This document shows positions 15,164 through 17,069 of a stretch of DNA of 17,069 nt, one piece after another. This stretch comes from Candidatus Aminicenantota bacterium (GTDB lineage: Bacteria > Acidobacteriota > Aminicenantia > S016-38). The translations under genes and the position numbers were made by a program. Position 1 is the first letter of the stretch; every line of letters starts with the position of its first letter. The DNA lies in contig JAGHBF010000051.1 in assembly GCA_021161165.1 (NCBI GenBank), positions 1 through 17,069 of the forward strand, read 5' to 3'. The notes under the pieces were generated by a model. It saw only the letters and a list, made by a program, of their open reading frames with translations. It did not search any database and had not been told where the DNA came from.

Positions 15164-16443
15164 AATTCCTCCTTTATAGAAAGACCTGAGGTAGTTATAT
15201 ATTCAATCCTGGAAAGCAAGGCCTTCGATAAGCTTTCCATTTTCTTTAATTCTGCTTCCTCAAGTTCAGTATTGACCTTCAAAAGCTCGGTGGGGATAAT
15301 TTGATTCTGCCTAAACTGCTCCTGTTTTATCTGGAGGACCTTCTTTATAAGGGATATCCTTTCATCCCACAGGCTGATAAGTGCAACATTTTTCTCGTAT
15401 TCGCTTTTCAGGTTCTCCAGCTGAGCCTTTATATTGCTTAGCAATTTCTGTCTCCTGTTTCTAAGCTTTTCGAGGTCCACTGCCACCTTTTTAAATTCCA
15501 TATTAGTAGTTTTCCAGTTCCACAGAGTAAAACTTGCAGAAATTCCAACATTCCAGTAGCCCATCCATTCTTTCTTGATAAGATCAATTCCTGGCTTTCC
15601 ATAACTATATCTCCCCATAATAAAAACCTGAGGATACATACTGGATTTTTGAAACTTTATAATCTGCTGGAGTTTCTTTTCCTTTTCAGCCAGAAGGGAA
15701 ATTTCTGGATTTATAATTTTTTCCACAATCGGCAGGGGCTTTAAACGGGGCTCTGCTCTGAATTTTATTTCTCCATCGAAATTGTCCATTCCTATAAGGT
15801 TGAATATGCGAATCCTGGTTCTGTTTATTTTATCCTCTAGCTCCCTTAGAGCCATCTCCATCTCATTTAGCTTCTTTCTTACCTGAAGTACCTCTATATA
15901 GTCGATCTGTCCACCCTTATATAACTTTTCTGTATCCTGTAAAAATTCCTTCAGAAACGCCTTCTGCCTCAAGAGAATCTCCTTCTGCAGTTCTGCTATA
16001 ACACCTGTGTAATAGAGCCTTGCTATTTCTGTGTATACTTTGTTTTGAATTATTCTCTTTTCCTGCTCTTTTTCGGACTTCTCCAGCTTTTTTATCTGCA
16101 CATTGGCCGAAAGTTTTCCTCCTGTGAAAACCGGCTGGTTAAAGAGGAGGGAAAAATCGTAGGTATTTTTTGTTCCAAACAAAATCCCCTCCCTTAAAAA
16201 GGGAAGCTCAAGCTCCATAAGCTTGGAAACTCTCATGTAACTCGATTGAAGTTCCAAGGTGAAAAGTTTCCGTCTTTTAGCAATGAGGATGTCATAGCGC
16301 TGTTTTTCCAGTTCTAAATTCACTTCCTTTAAAGACAAATTATGCTCTTCCGCAAAGGAAAAAAGAGAACTTAAATTTGTGAAAACCGTAGTAGATAAAA
16401 GGGGCATAAGAAAGAACATAAAGACAAACAATTTATTTTTCAT
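15160..16443 (-). CDS. TolC-family outer membrane efflux channel
   Basis: The 427-residue product has a signal peptide (KLFVFMFFLMPLLSTTVFTN) and two OEP repeats. Each repeat has a long alpha-helical hairpin and a beta-strand entry motif: FNQPVFTGGK at about 101-110 and SFTLWNWKT at about 304-312. Helices such as LEKSEKEQEKRIIQNKVYTEIARLYY and LYKGGQIDYIEVLQVRKKLNE are typical of the tunnel domain. The predicted trimer would form the exit duct for the ABC exporter and would contact the HlyD-like adaptor encoded immediately downstream. It starts with ATG at 16443 and an SD GGAGGGG inside tetR, with an ATGA overlap. E. coli ybhGFSR has no dedicated TolC gene, so the arrangement here is self-contained. 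Confidence 0.95.
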   Translation of the reverse strand: MKNKLFVFMFFLMPLLSTTVFTNLSSLFSFAEEHNLSLKEVNLELEKQRYDILIAKRRKLFTLELQSSYMRVSKLMELELPFLREGILFGTKNTYDFSLLFNQPVFTGGKLSANVQIKKLEKSEKEQEKRIIQNKVYTEIARLYYTGVIAELQKEILLRQKAFLKEFLQDTEKLYKGGQIDYIEVLQVRKKLNEMEMALRELEDKINRTRIRIFNLIGMDNFDGEIKFRAEPRLKPLPIVEKIINPEISLLAEKEKKLQQIIKFQKSSMYPQVFIMGRYSYGKPGIDLIKKEWMGYWNVGISASFTLWNWKTTNMEFKKVAVDLEKLRNRRQKLLSNIKAQLENLKSEYEKNVALISLWDERISLIKKVLQIKQEQFRQNQIIPTELLKVNTELEEAELKKMESLSKALLSRIEYITTSGLSIKEEL

Positions 16444-17045
16444 TTTTCCCCTCCTTTAATACCTTTCATCAACAGTTGAATAATGGTATTCTTTCTCTCC
16501 TTTATATATTCCTCGCTTCTTGGGTCTGTATTGAGAATCTCCTTTATAAGGGGTTCGGCAATTATAGGAAAATACAACATGGACAAAAAATGAATTATTA
16601 TCTGTTCGGAATTTAGCCCTTTTGCATTCTTGTCCTCCTTCCAGAGCTCAATTTTCTTCATCAGCTTTTTTCTTAAACCATACTCCTCAAGGGCGTTTTT
16701 CAAAAATATACCTATGTTTTTCCCCCCATCCAGCATATCTCTAACAATTATCAAAAAGAGTTTCCTGTTGCGGTACAAAAAATCAAGATACGAAGAGACA
16801 ATTTCACCGAAAAGCTCTTCAAGGGTCTCCGCCTTATCTATCCTCCTTGACAATCCCAGAAGCATAGGTTTCATACTACTTTCTATTGCATTTAAATAAA
16901 GATTCTTCTTTGAACCAAAATAATAGAAAATGGTCCCCTTACTTACACCTGCCTTTCTGGATATTAACTCAACGTTTACTCCGTCAAACCCTTTCTTTGA
17001 GAAGCAATCAATTGCAGCTCTAATAATTCTTTCCTTACTATTCAT
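16440..17045 (-). CDS. TetR-family transcriptional regulator
   Basis: The 201-residue product has an N-terminal TetR DNA-binding domain (residues about 4-50). It reads KERIIRAAIDCFSKKGFDGVNVELISRK, then the recognition helix AGVSKGTIFYYFGSKKNLY. The C-terminal ligand and dimerisation domain is helical. It is the first gene of an overlapped efflux operon and overlaps tolC by ATGA, so it is transcribed with its targets. This fits the CecR-like role as repressor of ybh-type exporters, probably induced by a substrate of the pump. The ATG at 17045 is set by the HTH beginning right after it; no clear SD precedes it. Instead a 14-bp dyad fills bases 17047-17060, so repressor binding would directly occlude the 5' end of the gene. 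Confidence 0.93.
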   Translation of the reverse strand: MNSKERIIRAAIDCFSKKGFDGVNVELISRKAGVSKGTIFYYFGSKKNLYLNAIESSMKPMLLGLSRRIDKAETLEELFGEIVSSYLDFLYRNRKLFLIIVRDMLDGGKNIGIFLKNALEEYGLRKKLMKKIELWKEDKNAKGLNSEQIIIHFLSMLYFPIIAEPLIKEILNTDPRSEEYIKERKNTIIQLLMKGIKGGEK

Positions 17046-17046
17046 T

Positions 17047-17060
17047 TGACTAACCAGTCA
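17047..17060. promoter_or_regulatory. TetR-type operator dyad, candidate autoregulatory site
   Basis: The plus-strand sequence TGACT-AACC-AGTCA is a perfect 5-bp inverted repeat with a 4-nt centre, 1 nt upstream of the tetR ATG. A second overlapping perfect dyad, TAAC-CAGTCA-GTTA, spans 17051-17064. TGAC/GTCA dyads of about this length are common for TetR-family regulators. On the plus strand, TTGACT (17046-17051) also resembles a -35 box, with the -10 position falling just beyond the window end. The site could therefore serve a rightward divergent promoter too. Confidence 0.6.
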
Positions 17061-17069
17061 GTTAAATTG

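Overview
The window comes from a Gram-negative (two-membrane) bacterium. It encodes a TolC-type outer-membrane channel, another predicted outer-membrane beta-barrel, periplasmic LolA-like and HlyD-like proteins, and lipoproteins. By eye the DNA is AT-rich (roughly 40% GC), with Lys/Glu-rich proteins, strong GGAGG ribosome sites, some TTG and GTG starts, and very compact operons. I cannot place the phylum from sequence alone. All supported genes lie on the minus strand, so transcription runs from high to low coordinates.

Right block (17069 to 10439): a tightly overlapped seven-gene efflux operon. It encodes a TetR regulator, a TolC-family channel, a HlyD/MFP lipoprotein, two separate ABC ATPases and two paralogous ABC-2 permeases. 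The content and order match the E. coli cecR-ybhG-ybhF-ybhS-ybhR arrangement, with an added TolC gene and with the tandem-ATPase YbhF split into two genes. Together they could form a complete regulated drug or lipid exporter from cytoplasm to outside. The two ATPases carry complementary defects, H-loop His to Ser in one and signature LSGG to LPLG in the other. This predicts one degenerate and one canonical ATP site. A clean 14-bp dyad abuts the tetR start codon.

Spacer (10438 to 10042): no credible gene. It holds a degenerate octamer tandem array (consensus about GCGAAWWC, CpG-rich, with TCGCGA palindromes) unlike anything else in the window, and a short dyad with a T-run.

Middle-right (10041 to 8200): two adjacent genes for exported, cysteine-rich proteins that I do not recognise.

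Middle (8017 to 3005): a five-gene operon encoding an outer-membrane beta-barrel, a LolD/MacB-type ATPase, two FtsX-type permeases and a LolA-like periplasmic protein (outer-membrane lipoprotein-sorting family). This resembles a Lol-type extraction machine with its own carrier and a dedicated barrel. It is the best candidate here for an uncharacterised trans-envelope export system.

Left (2891 to 119): a 662-residue exported protein with an Ig-like region and a TTG start, then a small probable lipoprotein followed by a strong intrinsic terminator.
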